64,000 nucleotides of DNA from Leptobrachium leishanense (GCA_009667805.1 CM019066.1:325992690-326056689), one strand, 5' to 3'. Positions 9,411 to 21,278 are shown, counted from the first letter of the stretch. Numbers and translations: made by a program. The notes: generated by a model not told the origin, from the sequence alone.

Positions 9411-10244
9411 TGGAGCTGCACATGCTAAGCAGTTCCGGTTCCCTTAACCCTGATCTAAAACAGCCTAGCTTTAAATGATTGGGTCCCAGGCTGCTACAGA
9501 TCTCTTCCTCCTCCTGCTGCTTCATGCATTTCTCAGTTCTTTTCCCAGGGCACGCAGGGACAGGAAGTGCAGGAGGAAGGGGAAGAGCAAGCTGGAGCTG
9601 ATCTGAGCGGCACACACTCTCTCCCTGGGTGACTCCGACCTCTCGGTAATCCTTGGGAGTTCAGCCCTTGAGATTCTTTGCGGACTGTGCTCCCGGCGGA
9701 ACACAGACCACATTGCTCTCACTTCTGGAAGGGGAATCAACCAGTACGGCCGCTGAACCTGACAGGGCAGCAAAATGCCGCTCCCCCAGCCAGTGTGCTG
9801 CTTGGAGCCAAGGCTCCATGGGGCTCCATGGAGGGGACGGCCCTGCCACTCAGCTATACACATAATAAACAAATAATGTTTTCTTTTATGTGTATTCTAC
9901 ACCAGTGACTGCTGGTGATATTATAACATGGTGAGGTGCTAAAACATGACTTCAAACATGTCTCTCCTTCATGAAGCGTTGAAAGGTAATTTTGATACGC
10001 TTGAAACTCATAACCTTTCAATGCAGCTACCCAAGAAACCTATAACTCATAACTTTCCCAATTTCACATGGGGTCTGCATTATCGGCATAAAGGCAGAAA
10101 TAGCCATGATAAAAATGGTCAGATTTCCTGCTTATGGGGATTTGTAGTGTTCATAATGAGATTATTAGCAATGCAACTTCCAAGAAATACCAATATAATA
10201 TAAAAATAATATCTGTATGTGGCATAATGCCTGTATATGGAGAT
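9411..10244. other. No feature recognised
   Basis: The part 9500-9860 is moderately GC-rich with several short overlapping frames on both strands. None shows a recognisable domain, splice pattern or codon signal. Confidence 0.35.
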
Positions 10245-10860
10245 TTCAGTAACACCTTGAATCTGTACTGTGCAGGGATTTTCAATCATTATTACCCCTT
10301 GAATCGTATCGCTGTACAGCAGTGAGTGACCCCAGCGCTTTCCCTGTATTCTGCCCTCTCCTTAGCTGTTGTAATGCAGCAGTAAAGTTTGTTAATGTTT
10401 AGGCCCGTTCACACCTGGGCGTTTTACAGCGCGTTCCTACACGCTGTAAAACGCCCAAACACGGAAATCCCATGATTTCCTATGGGGCCTGTTCACACCT
10501 GGGCGTTTTACAGCGCGTTCCTACAAGCTGTAAAACGCCCAAACACGGAAATCCCATGATTTCCTATGGGGCCCGTTCACACCTGGGCGTTTTACAGCGC
10601 GTAGGAACGCACTGTAAAATGCCCTACACCCAAAGAACTACAGGAGCTTCTTTGGAGCGTATTGCAGTGCGTTAGTGGCCATAGACTGCAGCGTGAACGC
10701 GCTGCAATGCGCGTTTATCACGTTTGCACGTATTTTTGCGCGTATTACACGCATATGAAAAACGCTGAGGTGTGAACGGGGCCTTAGAGTGTGAGAGAGA
10801 GCTGCTCCTTGTAGCTTCTTTACAGTAATACAGGGTGACAAAAGTGAGATCTCACTGAGT
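10245..10860 (+). repeat. Repeat M copy 1, interrupted by an element with 84-bp repeats
   Basis: The flanks 10245-10398 and 10787-10860 match 22866-23100 block by block (CACCTTGAATC, ACAGGGATTTTCA, AGTAAAGTTTGTT, then TAACACAGGGTGACA-like sequence). The second copy lacks the inserted element, so it serves as an empty site. Confidence 0.65.
10402..10783. mobile_element. Non-autonomous element with internal 84-bp repeats (TTA duplication)
   Basis: The ends GGCCCGTTCACACC and its inverted partner GGCCCCGTTCACACCTC are flanked by TTA (10399-10401 and 10784-10786). Inside, an 84-base unit containing GGCGTTTTACAGCGCG and its own inverted partner is repeated, with starts at 10407, 10491 and 10575. 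The 3-bp TTA duplication fits Harbinger-type insertion. Confidence 0.8.
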
Positions 10861-10929
10861 ACTCCCTGAGAAAAATGCCACTCTTGCATGAAAGTATACA
10901 AATGGTTATTTAATCTGTACTTGCCCTTT

Positions 10930-11113
10930 GAGCTCCCCATGTTAGGTATAAGAAGCGCAAAGTACAGTACACTCGCGCTACGAATCGCAATTTAGCCAGC
11001 GCTTATGGGTTTTTTAACCCGTTAGCGATTCGAAGGCGATGTTGGCGAAGCGCTATGACCTCCATTAAGCTAACGCTGACGCTAGTGTTAGCTTGAAAGA
11101 GGTGATAGAGCCC
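10930..11113. mobile_element. Family A relative, partial
   Basis: It contains CCATGTTAGGTATAAGAAGC and CAGTACACTCGCGC and ends GTGATAGAGCCC, matching family A right ends. The left end is missing. Confidence 0.5.
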
Positions 11114-11397
11114 AGCGTCTGGGGTTATTTTGACCTTTTAAACAGGAGAGTAGAGATTTAAATAGCAGTTGATTTCACCGTCCCTTATGTTACTGCATTA
11201 GGAGAGTGTTATTAATTCCATGTTGGATTCTAGTTGCGGGGCTCTGTTATTGTGTAGTTACTGTAATTTTTTTTTACTACCTGTGTTTTAATGAGCCATA
11301 ACTCACTGCTTAACGAGCAGATCACATATGGAGATCATCATTTCAAATTTTAAGCTGGAACCCAACTGTGTTTTAGTAGATATTTTCAATACCTTAA

Positions 11398-12006
11398 AGG
11401 GATACTCTAGGCAACATGACCACCTAAGCTTTTTTAGGTGGTCATGATGCCCTGAGTATGCCCTTGCCTTTCCCCCCTCCCTCCGCTTAGCCGATCGGCT
11501 GAAAAAGCTGAAAACAGCTGAGAGACGCAGGGGACTTTACTCCACCCTCCCAGCTGTCAGTCAGCAGAGCAGGATTCATATTTCCCGCTTCTGCCGACTA
11601 TTGCCGAGTAGGAGACGTCATCGCGCTTTCAGCGCGATGACGTCTCCAACTCGCTGCAATAGCTGGCGGCAGCCGCTGAGGATTAGTGTTGCGCACATCC
11701 TCTTGCGCGCAACACTAATCTAAGAAGATGGAGCCGGGAGGAAGCCTGCCGATTGGCTGGCTTACGTGAGAGGCGCGCATGCGCGCTTCTCACGTAAACC
11801 ATAAGCCAAGTTAAAGCCTTTCAGGACGGGAGCGGAAGAGGAGGGAGGTGAGTATAAAAAAAAAAAAAGACGCCGTTGGAAACAAGTGGATTTTAGGGTA
11901 AGTATTACAGTAAAAAAAAAAAAAAAGAAATCCCTACCTAATTAGTGAGGGAATAGGTATAGTTTAATGTAAAAAAACAGGGAGGATTTTTGATTGGAGT
12001 GTTCCT
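11398..12006. mobile_element. Family I hairpin-rich TTAA element
   Basis: A 609-base element between TTAA sites (11394-11397 and 12007-12010), ends AGGGATACTC and AGGAACACTC (inverted). It holds four clear hairpins: 11419-11446, 11609-11647 (GACGTCATCGCGC stem), 11682-11722 and 11760-11803. The layout resembles family E. No transposase. Confidence 0.8.
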
Positions 12007-12010
12007 TTAA

Positions 12011-13007
12011 GTGTACCTCAAATTCAAGTCAAATTACATGTCAAGGTTTACGAAATGTTCATGTTTTTTAGATTCGTTCTGCATCATCTTTTCCAGCTGC
12101 CCATCTTCAGGTATATATATTTTTTAGAACTTTCGTATTTGACATGAGACTGACTTTAGTTACTTTAGTCATAGAAATGGATGCTATTGGCTGCAACAAT
12201 ATCAATATTTCATCAGATCTTTGTTCGGCTCGGTTTTAGCTTTTCTTAATGGTGCACTTTACCAGGCAGCTTTTTCATACATCATTAAACAGAAGCAATA
12301 ATACTTGTGCCCTGTTTCTGATTTACAGTAGACAGTAATGTTTAAGATCACATTAAACACCACACATGCTCTCAGCTATTTGAGCAACATCATAGTAATG
12401 AACAGTCAATAGTCACTTTAAATTAGTACCCTTTGGAGCTTTTATTACTGAATCAAATAAGTATTCTTTGTACTTCCAGTGACGGACGCCCTAATGTCAG
12501 ATAATGAATTTCGAATCTAATCTAAACTTCAAAGCATTCCTTTTTTTTAAATTCATTGACTTCTAACTTTCGCCGTGTGATTTTTAAAATATGTCCAGAA
12601 ATCAGAATATTCTATATCTGTCATTTCCTCAAATTATAGAATTAATCTTCAGCGTTATGAAAGATTTACCTGTAAAATAACAGATATTATGTGTCACCGT
12701 GACATTACGTAAGTCATTGTGTCGTTTGCTGTTCATATTGCATAGACTGATTTTCTTCTAATCCGATATCAAGTCATTCAAAGATAACGATCAAATTAAT
12801 GGATTGCAATGGGATGTCCTAAAATAACCCCAAGACATTGACACAGTAAAAGAAAACCATTTTATAAATCAGATTTTGACAACCTGAATATTTTAACGAA
12901 GCGTAAAATTTTAATACATTTTGAGATAAAACTAGCTAAAAATTCTTGCAACTTACAAATTTTCAAACTTTTGCTACAAGTACAACAGACAGGTAAACCC
13001 AACATTT
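12011..13007. other. AT-rich sequence without features
   Basis: No repeat or reading frame was recognised. It could be unique non-coding DNA. Confidence 0.4.
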
Positions 13008-13530
13008 AAGGGGTTATTCAAAGAACACCGATTTGGCCACCGAATTGCACCGAACTGTGAATTTCCCCGTACGGTGCAATTTCATGACCATTCGGCTATT
13101 CACAAATCTGGCGATTCACCAAATATTGGCAAATTGACAGCAAATACAGTGACCTTCGGCGGCAGTGAAATTCCCCATCGAGAAGTAATGGTTAATCTAT
13201 TCAGAGAACGCTGAACTGCACTGAAAAGTTGTCAAAATGCCATGATTTTCAGTGGTTTCATTCAACAGGTTTAAGCAGGTGAATCCCTCAGGTTTCAATG
13301 TAAAAAAAAATCCCCGTTATTATCAAATATATATTCACCGTTTTTTACATTTCATTTGCAGCAAAAGGGCTCTTCGTTGATTTATTTTTTATGGTACTTT
13401 CAGGATTTTTTCAGTGAAAACGTTCGATTCCTATTTTTTAAATGGATTTTTTTTCTGTAACAAACCTTTTTATTGTCATTCATAGGATCTTATATAATTT
13501 ACAGGCATTTTCATCGATAGAGATTTATTA
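13008..13530 (+). mobile_element. Family C copy 1, truncated
   Basis: It begins GGGGTTATTCAAAGAA and follows family C order: a CACCGAATTGCACCG block, GTTTCATTCAACAGG, an AT-rich centre and TATTGTCATTCATAGGATC. The right third is missing. Confidence 0.7.
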
Positions 13531-13800
13531 TGGAAATGAGAGAATACTCAAGACTCGAATATAACACGAGGAGCAAAATTATAAAAATATACTGTACTGG
13601 TAAACAATTAAAATCCTTCCAGGTTCTCTTAACACAGTCCGGCTCGCCCTCAGGCCAGGATGCTCGCTCTAGAATGATTGGAGTTGTTACTAAGTATGAA
13701 GCTGCTGGCCACCCATCTTCTTCACTTGTGATAAGATGGCCGGTGGAGCGAGGTGACCAACGCAGTGGTCTTTCACCAATAGCCAGCACGCCGGGAGGTG

Positions 13801-14048
13801 TAGTTTTCTGACCTCCGGCTCCAGCAGGCAGGTTCATCCACCACGTCGTCTGCCGATAACCAGCCCCCCAAACAAGCTCCTGACATCACAGAGGTGCTGT
13901 GCGATTGTCCTCACATTCAGAATGTGAGGAGAATCGCGCAGGGTGTCTGCAGTGACGTCAGGACGGGGCAACAATGGGGTGGGGCTGGCTTTTGGCAGAT
14001 GATGCAGTGGAAGAGCCTGCCTGATGAAGCTGTAGCAACCCTACAGTG
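13801..14048. repeat. Repeat starting TAGTTTTCTGACCTCC, copy 1
   Basis: It matches 15063-15206 at both ends (GACCTCCGGCTCCAGCAG; GTGGAAGAGCCTGCCTG) but is longer in the middle, with a hairpin at 13898-13941 around CCTCACATTCAGAATGTGAGG. Confidence 0.6.
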
Positions 14049-14099
14049 AAAAGCGCGCTGAGCGCTTTTTAATTGACCATCTTGATCTGTGCTATATCC

Positions 14100-14580
14100 T
14101 CAGATAAATGATTAACCCTTAGGGTTGTACTTGATCTGTACTGGAATTTTGCAGTGACATTTTTTGAGCCCTATGGTTTAAATTGTATGAAGACCGGAAT
14201 GGTGGTCTGTGGTTTTTTGACGCAGTATAATTTGGATATGTGGTCCCACTACAAGGAAACCAGGTGATACTTGCAGTAGTGCAATATATGGATACAAACG
14301 GTGTTACTAGCAGCTGCCACTGAGCTTTCTGTTTTTGTTGACTAATTAATACTGGAAGTGGGCAATGACACTTTGAGGCTCAGGTTCTATTGATATTAAG
14401 ACCGTAATGGTGACTTGTGTTTCCAGATACTGTGCATCTTGAATATATGGTCCCATTATAAGGAGACCAGGTGATACTCCGTAGACCTGCAACATACGGT
14501 CACACATACTACTAACCACTGCCATCTAGCTCTTTGTCTTTGGTTATTTGACTTGCTTTATTACCACGAGTGACAAACCA
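14100..14580 (+). repeat. Diverged tandem duplication, unit about 220 bp
   Basis: Two successive blocks share ordered motifs: ACTGGAA, AAGACCG(G)AATGGT, ATATGTGGTCCCA or ATATATGGTCCCA, AAGGA(A)ACCAGGTGATAC and TGCCA(C)TGAGCT-like sequence. They begin near 14138 and 14350. Confidence 0.65.
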
Positions 14581-15062
14581 TCGTGGGGCAAATAAATAAT
14601 TATTATTTTTTTTATTTTTTTATTTTTTATTATTATTTATTTATTTTCCCTTGGGAATATGGTTAGGGAGCTGTAATAAGTGCGACTCGCTATACCAAAG
14701 CCATGAAAATACCCTGCAATTAATATTACAGCCAGTACCAATATACCCAATTCGGGGCAATTCTGAGGAATGAACTAAGTACATGTACAAGGTGTTCACA
14801 ATTGTGTTTTTAAACACATTTTAATTGTTAAGATTCAATAAAGAATGTTATGAAATTTTGTAATTATAATTGTATGCATGTGGTCATCCAACACCGACAG
14901 TGAGCTCATTTTGGTCTCACGGAAGGTTGTTCTTCTTTTTTCATACCACTAATTATATGGGTTTATCGCCCTAAATTGATGACGGTACACAGATCCTTAA
15001 TTTTGGAGAAGTCTTGTACATGGCATGTCCCACTGCAAGTAATTTCTCTTATCCTTTTGATC
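14581..15062. other. Low-complexity T/A stretch and unassigned DNA
   Basis: A T-rich run lies at 14600-14645; otherwise nothing is recognised. Confidence 0.4.
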
Positions 15063-15206
15063 TAGTTTTCTGACCTCCGGCTCCAGCAGACAGGCTCATC
15101 CACCACATCGTTCGCCGATAGCCAGCCCCCCAAACGAGCTCCTGACATCACTGCAGAGGTGCAGTGGAAGAGCCTGCCTGCTGGAGCCGGAGGTCAGAAA
15201 ACTACA
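15063..15206. repeat. Palindromic repeat, copy 2 of the 13801 family
   Basis: The left arm TAGTTTTCTGACCTCCGGC is matched by an inverted right arm ending AGAAAACTA at 15205. The arms include GGCTCCAGCAG with its complement CTGCTGGAGCC. This is probably a miniature inverted-repeat transposon. Confidence 0.65.
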
Positions 15207-15654
15207 CCTCCTGGCATGCTGCGCGGAGCGAGGGTGCATGCTCTGTTTTAAGCCAAACTTGCATGATTGGCTTAAACCGAGCGTGCCCTCTGGCCGTGAT
15301 GGATCCCACCTCTCCCGAATCCGGGAGTTTCTGAAGTGTTTGTGGGCATTAGGGAGCCCGCATTCACTTCAGGGAGACTACCAGAACTTCCGGGAGACTT
15401 GGGATCCCCACGTTTTTTTTACACGCGATGCAGATCTCGAATATAACGCGACCCCTCTAAATTTTAAGGTAAATTTTTGTCACCAAAATCTAGCGTTATT
15501 ACTCGAGTATCTGCATTTACATAAAAAATGCGCAACTCCATAATGTAAATTTGATTCTCGCAAGTTCGTTCATTCGTAATTACCGGATTCTAGTTATAAC
15601 AGTGTAAAATGTAAATGTACGAACTTTATTTATTTATTTATATGCTGGTACACC

Positions 15655-15984
15655 AGAAGTGCGGACGAACAACGGACGCGGTAAACGGACGCAAGTTAGG
15701 CAAGAACGTAGAACCGCTAGAACGGATGTGCGGAGTGCGCCACGTCCGCACATCTTTGTGTGTGAGTGATGGAACGTGGTCAGACGGACTGCATTTTTGA
15801 CGTCCAGCATTTTTGACGGACAAAATGTTTTTTCATATTAATTTTATTTCTCATCTACATCAATCAAAAAACCGTCAGTCACAAAAAACGGATTGGGTGG
15901 CCACTACCTTGTCGTCAGTCAGAAAGTACGTCCGTTGTGCACGGACGCACAGTCCGCACAGAATGCGTTCGTCTGACCCTAGCC
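15655..15984. mobile_element. Family B copy, left end lost
   Basis: The right end GCGTTCGTCTGACCCTAGCC is followed by TAA, as in the intact copy at 19072. Internal GAACGTAGAACCGCTAG also matches that copy. No matching left end is visible near 15655. Confidence 0.65.
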
Positions 15985-15989
15985 TAAAG

Positions 15990-16660
15990 GGTATTGATGG
16001 TTCCTAATTGGTTCACAAACATGTTCACAACATTTTATTTTTCTACATTTCTAATTCACTGATAAATTCTGTTAATATGTTGACCATGTTTGTTTTTTAT
16101 CTTTCAGTGGAAGAATCATTAGAAAGAATTTTAAATGCCAAGTTTTTTAAATAATGATTTTGTGCAGCTTGTTAAATGTTACCTGGTTAACATGGCAACC
16201 ACAGGTAGTGCTAAAAACGGGGGAAAAAAACAAACAGAATCCCTGAGGCACATTAATCATTTTTGACAGTTGTTCTATTGTTCCGTTTTTTAATTAGGAT
16301 ACAAATATGCCAGCTGACATAAATAAAAAGAAGACATTTTGAACGCTAGGCTTTATGAATTTTGCTGCATAAATTTAAATGTTTATTGCTCTTTTTAGCG
16401 TGCACAAAATGCTCAGCAAACATAATATGTTAAATCTGTATTCTTTCAAAAGTATCTATTTCTTAACTTCAGTGGTTGTTTGAACATGGAAATCTGATAA
16501 ATGAATATGTTTATTTTTCTAAACTTCATTTAATATAAATGATCAAATAATCCTGACCTAGTAAGCGACATAAATTTGAATATTTGGCACAGTTTTCAGA
16601 GGCTGAGCACAGAAAAGGATATAATTACACGTATGATGTGGGAATAGAGGACAGGACACT
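15990..16660. other. AT-rich sequence, nothing recognised
   Basis: No repeats or long frames were noticed. Confidence 0.4.
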
Positions 16661-16664
16661 GCGT

Positions 16665-16804
16665 CAGGGGTCAGCAACCTTTTACCCCAGATGTTTTAGA
16701 ACTACACCTTCCATGATGGTTAGCCACTTTTTTATTTGGTTGGCGAAGTCTCATGAGGAAATGTAGTTCCAAAACATCTGCAGGACCAGGGTTGCTGACC
16801 TTTG
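16665..16804. mobile_element. Miniature hAT-like element
   Basis: A 140-base element with inverted ends CAGGGGTCAGCAACC and CAAAGGTCAGCAACC, and subterminal inverted blocks GATGTTTTAGAACTAC and GTAGTTCCAAAACATC. The ends resemble Charlie/MER5-type hAT termini. The flanking 8-bp sites match poorly (CACTGCGT and CTGTTTGT), so the duplication has decayed. Confidence 0.7.
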
Positions 16805-17874
16805 CTGTTTGTGAGTTGAAAGTCAAGAGTCCTGTTGTCTATTCATGCTATTTTTTTTTAGTTTAATAAACTTTCTATAGGATGGACAATATTGGTGCTC
16901 GCATTACAGTACTATGGTCAAAAGCCTGCTGGAAACCAAACTCATTTATAGTTTACAGCTTCAAAAAACTATAATATATATACACCTTTTAGGGTCCTCC
17001 ATCAATCTTAGCCCAGTCCATCATTTCATGTTCCTGAAGAACATCGAGGTCACATAATCCCTTTCAGGTCTATACACTAAAGGGGAACCTCAGGAGAATG
17101 CCTGGAGAAGTGAAAACTCTAGCAGGATTATTCAAAGAGAATTGAAAAGTCACCGCACGTTTGGTGACTTTTCGCTCTCCTCAATTCGGTGTGATTTGGA
17201 GATCCCATTTCGGCGACCCTGCGTTGTATTCAGCAAGCACCACGGGCAGGGCCGCCATCAGGGCATTACAGCCCATGCTGGTGTAAGGGGCTCGGGCACT
17301 GGGGGGGCCCGCCACCGGCAACTATGTTTACTTTAGGCCGCAGGCCTCGGAGGAGGTCCTGCGGCCTACCTGGGCCCGGTTGCCGGCGAGCAGGGACTCC
17401 GAGGTGGCAGCTGGTGGGCCCCCTCTGATGATGTCAGAGAGGGCGCGCCAGACGCCTGTAGGCTCATGCTCCACCTGGCTGACTGGCTTTCAGTGACGTA
17501 GCGAGGGGGGGCAGGAGACCCCAGGCGCCTGTCAGGGGGCGCATCACCAAGGAGGAAATTGGCATCTTTCTGCCCCTGTCAGAGATCGGGATTTGGAGCC
17601 TCTTGTGCTGCTGCAGTTGCTCCTCCCCTTCCTCCTCCACACAGCTTCCTGCCCACTCCACATGCCTTGAGGGAGGGAAGAGTTGAGAGCATCCGCGGGC
17701 CCAGGCAGTAACAGCTCTTTAGAGCAAACTGCAGGCTTGGAAGCTGCACTGCTTCTCTGTCACATGGAGACACACATCCCCCTGTGTGCTGACAGCACTG
17801 GCAGTGGCTCCCAGGACCAAAGAAGGTAATGCAACACTGGAGGGGGTGAAGTGAAAACTGGGGGGGGGGGAATG

Positions 17875-18990
17875 AAAACAGAGGAGAGGGGTGAAAACAG
17901 CAGGGGGAATGAAATGAAAACAGCAGGGGGAATGAAATGAAAACAGCAGGGGGAATGAAAACAGGGGGGGTGAAATGAAAACAGCGGGGGGAATGAAAAC
18001 AGGGGGGGTGAAATGAAAACAGAGGAGAGGGGTGAAAACAGCAGGGGGAATGAAATGAAAACATCAGGGGGAATGAAATAAAAACAGCAGGGGGAATGAA
18101 ATGAAAACAGCGGGAGGAATGAAATAAAAACAGCAGGGGGAATGAAATGAAAACTGCAGGGGGAATGAAATGAAAACAGCGGGGGGAATGAAATAAAAAC
18201 AGCAGGGGGAATGAAAACAGGGGGGAATGAAATGAAAACAGCAGGGGGAATGAAATAAAAACAGCAGGGGGAATGAAATGAAAACAGCGGGGGGAATGAA
18301 ATAAAAACAGCGGGGGGAATGAAATGAAAACATCAGGGGGAATGAAATAAAAACAGCAGGGGGAATGAAAACAGGGGGGAATGAAATGAAAACAGCAGGG
18401 GGAATGAAAACAGGGGGGAATGAAATGAAAACAGCAGGGGGAATGAAATGAAAACAGCAGGGGGAATGAAATGAAAACAGCGGGGGGAATGAAATAAAAA
18501 CAGCAGGGGGAATGAAAACAGGGGGGAATGAAATGAAAACAGCAGGGGGAATGAAATAAAAACAGCAGGGGGAATGAAATGAAAACAGCGGGGGGAATGA
18601 AATAAAAACAGCGGGGGGAATGAAATGAAAACATCAGGGGGAATGAAATAAAAACAGCAGGGGGAATGAAAACAGGGGGGAATGAAATGAAAACAGCAGG
18701 GGGAATGAAATGAAAACAGCAGGGGGAATGAAATGAAAACAGCGGGGGGAATGAAATAAAAACAGCAGGGGGAATGAAAACAGGGGGGAATGAAATGAAA
18801 ACAGCAGGGGGAATGAAATAAAAACAGCAGGGGGAATGAAATGAAAACAGCGGGGGGAATGAAATAAAAACAGCGGGGGGAATGAAATGAAAACAGCAGG
18901 GGGAATGAAATGAAAACAGCAGGGGGAATGAAAACAGGGGGGGGGGTGAAATGAAAACCGAGCAGGGGGGCATGAAATGAAAACACAGGA
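17875..18990 (+). repeat. G-rich minisatellite, 23-bp unit, with higher-order repeats
   Basis: The basic unit is CAGCAGGGGGAATGAAATG followed by AAAA (23 bases), with variants GCGGGGGG, ATCAGG and AAATAAAAA and shortened units. A larger pattern repeats at about 300 bases (18179 and 18479) and again at about 260 (18741). Every unit has a run of five or more G on the plus strand. The unit has no stop in any minus-strand frame, which explains the long minus-strand frames here. Confidence 0.9.
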
Positions 18991-19071
18991 CAAGGGGGGA
19001 GTGAAATGAACGTGAGAACTAAGAGGGGGTGAAATGGACTGAAAAGGGAGGTGGGGAGATGGACATGATAA

Positions 19072-19486
19072 GGTTGGGGTCAGACGAACGCATTTTTAAG
19101 GTGCGTTTAGGCGCACTTAATCACGGCCACAGTGGCAGCAAATGACGGGCGATATACGAAGTACGGCCGCACAAAAGTTCGGCCGCGCAACGCAAGCGGC
19201 AAACGAACGCATTTTTTCGAGAACGCAGAACCGCTAGTACTGACGTACAGAGTGCGCTGCGTCCGCTAGCGGCGGGTGTGTGTGATTAGGAGATGTCAGA
19301 CGCTGCTAATGTCCGGCCAACATAACGTCCAGATGCAAAAAGGGTTTTATTGACGATCCGTAAAAAATCACTCCCGAAAATGCGCATTGTATGACCGTTT
19401 TCGCTCATTCCGTGAAAAATATGTCAATGCGTTCGGACGCACTTTTTGACGGTCACTGCGAATATTGCGTTCGTTTGACCCTAGCC
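19072..19486. mobile_element. Family B copy 1, intact (TAA duplication)
   Basis: A 415-base element, ends GGTTGGGGTCAGACGAACGC and (inverted) GGCTAGGGTCAAACGAACGC, flanked by TAA (19069-19071 and 19487-19489). It is CpG-rich and non-coding. The 3-bp TAA site fits a Harbinger-type mechanism. Confidence 0.85.
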
Positions 19487-19639
19487 TAAAGGAGAGACCC
19501 CCTGCCTATACCGTTAAATGTCTATTGCTGTGGATTCCTGTGTACGTTCATACTCCCTGCCTTTACCGTGGGAGTTCTATTGCTGTGATGCTTAACCAGT
19601 GGAATAATATAATATAATAATAATTTTATGCTACATTGT

Positions 19640-19860
19640 TTGCACTAATATACATTTTAGGTGATTTTAAGGTATTGGGATTAACACTCTGTAATACGAT
19701 CTTGATTCATATTATTTTTAATCACAATTTCATACTATCTTAAATTATTTAAACCAGTTAGATACTATATGTTTGTTAAATGTGCGAGCAGTATGTGTGA
19801 TTTTAAGATATTGGGACTAACACTCTGTAATGTGACCATGATTCACAGTAAATATTGATT
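19640..19860 (+). repeat. Short tandem duplication, about 135 bp
   Basis: GTGATTTTAAGGTATTGGGA at 19660 recurs as GTGATTTTAAGATATTGGGA near 19797, each followed by TAACACTCTGTAAT. Confidence 0.6.
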
Positions 19861-20810
19861 TCCTATGGGAAGAAGGGATCGGGGGGGGCCCATTCTGAGG
19901 GTCAGTAAGGGGCCCCAAAATTTCTAATGGCTGGGCTGACCACGGGGTCCTTGAATTGCAGGGAAAAGTCACCGCAAACTGACCGCAAAAGCTGACGAAG
20001 GCACACCGAAAACCCGCAAAAACATCAGGATTAACCCCGCTGAACACGCCGGAAAATCCTGAGCAGGAGCCGATCACAGGGCAGAGCAGCTGCCGGAAAA
20101 ACCCGACACCGCAGACGAATGGAGTGAAAGAAAAAAAAACAACATTACGCCTGAATGTTTGAAAAAGTGAAACGCTGTTTGCAAAGAAACTACTGAACAA
20201 AAATGTCTGAAATTTACATATGAGGTCCAGGGAATGATAATAAAAAGGGCTGTTACAGAAACAATAAGTAAAGTTAAAAGATAAAATCCTGAAAAATGCT
20301 TAAAAGATCCTAAAAAACCTATAAATAAAGAGACTTTTACTGCAGAATATTATAATAAACGGTTTATTAGATATTGGATTAAAACGGGAATATTTTTAAC
20401 ATTGAAGCTGTGAGCTTCGCTAAATAAATCTGCCACATGAAACCACCGAATGGCAGGGCAATTCAGCAAACTTTTCACTGCTGGGTTTTGCTCTCTGAAT
20501 AGCCGAAGCATTGCTTCTCTATGGGGATTTCACTGACCTCGAACAGGCACCGAACAGGCACCATATGTGCAGGCAATTCGCCAACATTTGGCGAATTGCC
20601 TGCTCTCTGGATAACCGAATGGTCAAGAAAGGTAACCGAACGCATATTTTCAGCGTTCGGTTACCTTTCAGCAGCCATTCGAATTTCTTTGAATAACCCC
20701 GTAAGTAAAAATAGCCAAACCAGAAAAATTCTCCCATTTATCTCACTTTCCAAATCGGCTATTTTGACCTAGAATTTTCCATTCTCCAGTCATTCTCCTT
20801 TTCAAAAACC

Positions 20811-21278
20811 CATGTCGAAATGTTTGTTGCAGATGAATATAATCCCATTTATTGTCCAGGGAGTGGACATTGTAAAAAGACAGACAAGCTAACCTGCCAT
20901 GATTTGTTTTGGGTCTTACTTGTCGTGCTTTTGCTTCCTCTTACATGGCTTATGGAGTCCCATCTCCTGACCACTGGCACTGAGAGACTCCGAGACATCC
21001 AGGGTTCCAAACCAAGCAAGCAAGTATTTGTGTTTTGGGACTATATAGTCCAAGAGAGGATACACTAAAATATTGCACTATGAGAATGTCTCTGTCACCA
21101 TTTCTTCTTGAGGGACATCAGAATAGACCACCTAGAACAGAGGACAGTGTCACTCCCTATTAAGTGGACACACTGCGCCACCCATAGAGCCAATAGAAGG
21201 GCTCCATCCTTGTGAGTTGGATATCATATGTTTATTTTCAACTCACCGGCCTAAATTATCTGGGCAATACTGCACTAT
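20811..21278. other. Nothing recognised
   Basis: An 82-residue frame at 20820-21068 has one hydrophobic run but no recognisable family. I do not call it a gene. Confidence 0.35.

Larger units (their letters stand above)
17247..19938. mobile_element. hAT-type element with an 8-bp duplication and internal minisatellite
   Basis: A 2692-base insertion flanked by a perfect 8-bp duplication, ACCACGGG (17239-17246 and 19939-19946). The ends are CAGGGCCGCCATCA and (inverted) CAGCCCAGCCATTA. No transposase frame is recognisable. Inside, CAGTGACGTAGCGAGG at 17491 looks like the left end of a second hAT family (see 55658) whose right end is not found. It is followed by a 1.1-kb G-rich minisatellite and a family B element. 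Confidence 0.85.
17123..20701 (-). mobile_element. Family C copy 2, split by a hAT element
   Basis: The family C right end lies at 17123 (CAGGATTATTCAAAGAGAA) and the left end at 20701 (TTCTTTGAATAACCCCG). The flanks are TAG (17120-17122) and TAA (20702-20704), one mismatch. Removing one triplet restores the J sequence order. Without the hAT insertion the element is about 880 bases, the same as the copy at 21738. The interior at 20379-20382 shows the undisturbed TTAA that is occupied in the copy at 60055. Confidence 0.8.
17076..20810 (+). mobile_element. Family J copy 1, split by a family C insertion
   Basis: The left half (AGGAGAATGCCTGGAGAAGTG, 17090-17122) and the right half (ATAGCCAAACCAGAAAAATT onward from 20711) together rebuild the order of a J element such as 21279-21460. 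Everything between is inserted. The outermost J ends have decayed. Confidence 0.7.

Noticed and set aside
17579..18973. A 464-residue minus-strand reading frame rich in Phe, Ser, Pro and His
   Set aside because: It runs through the 23-bp minisatellite, whose unit has no stop in any minus-strand frame; several overlapping long frames appear for the same reason.
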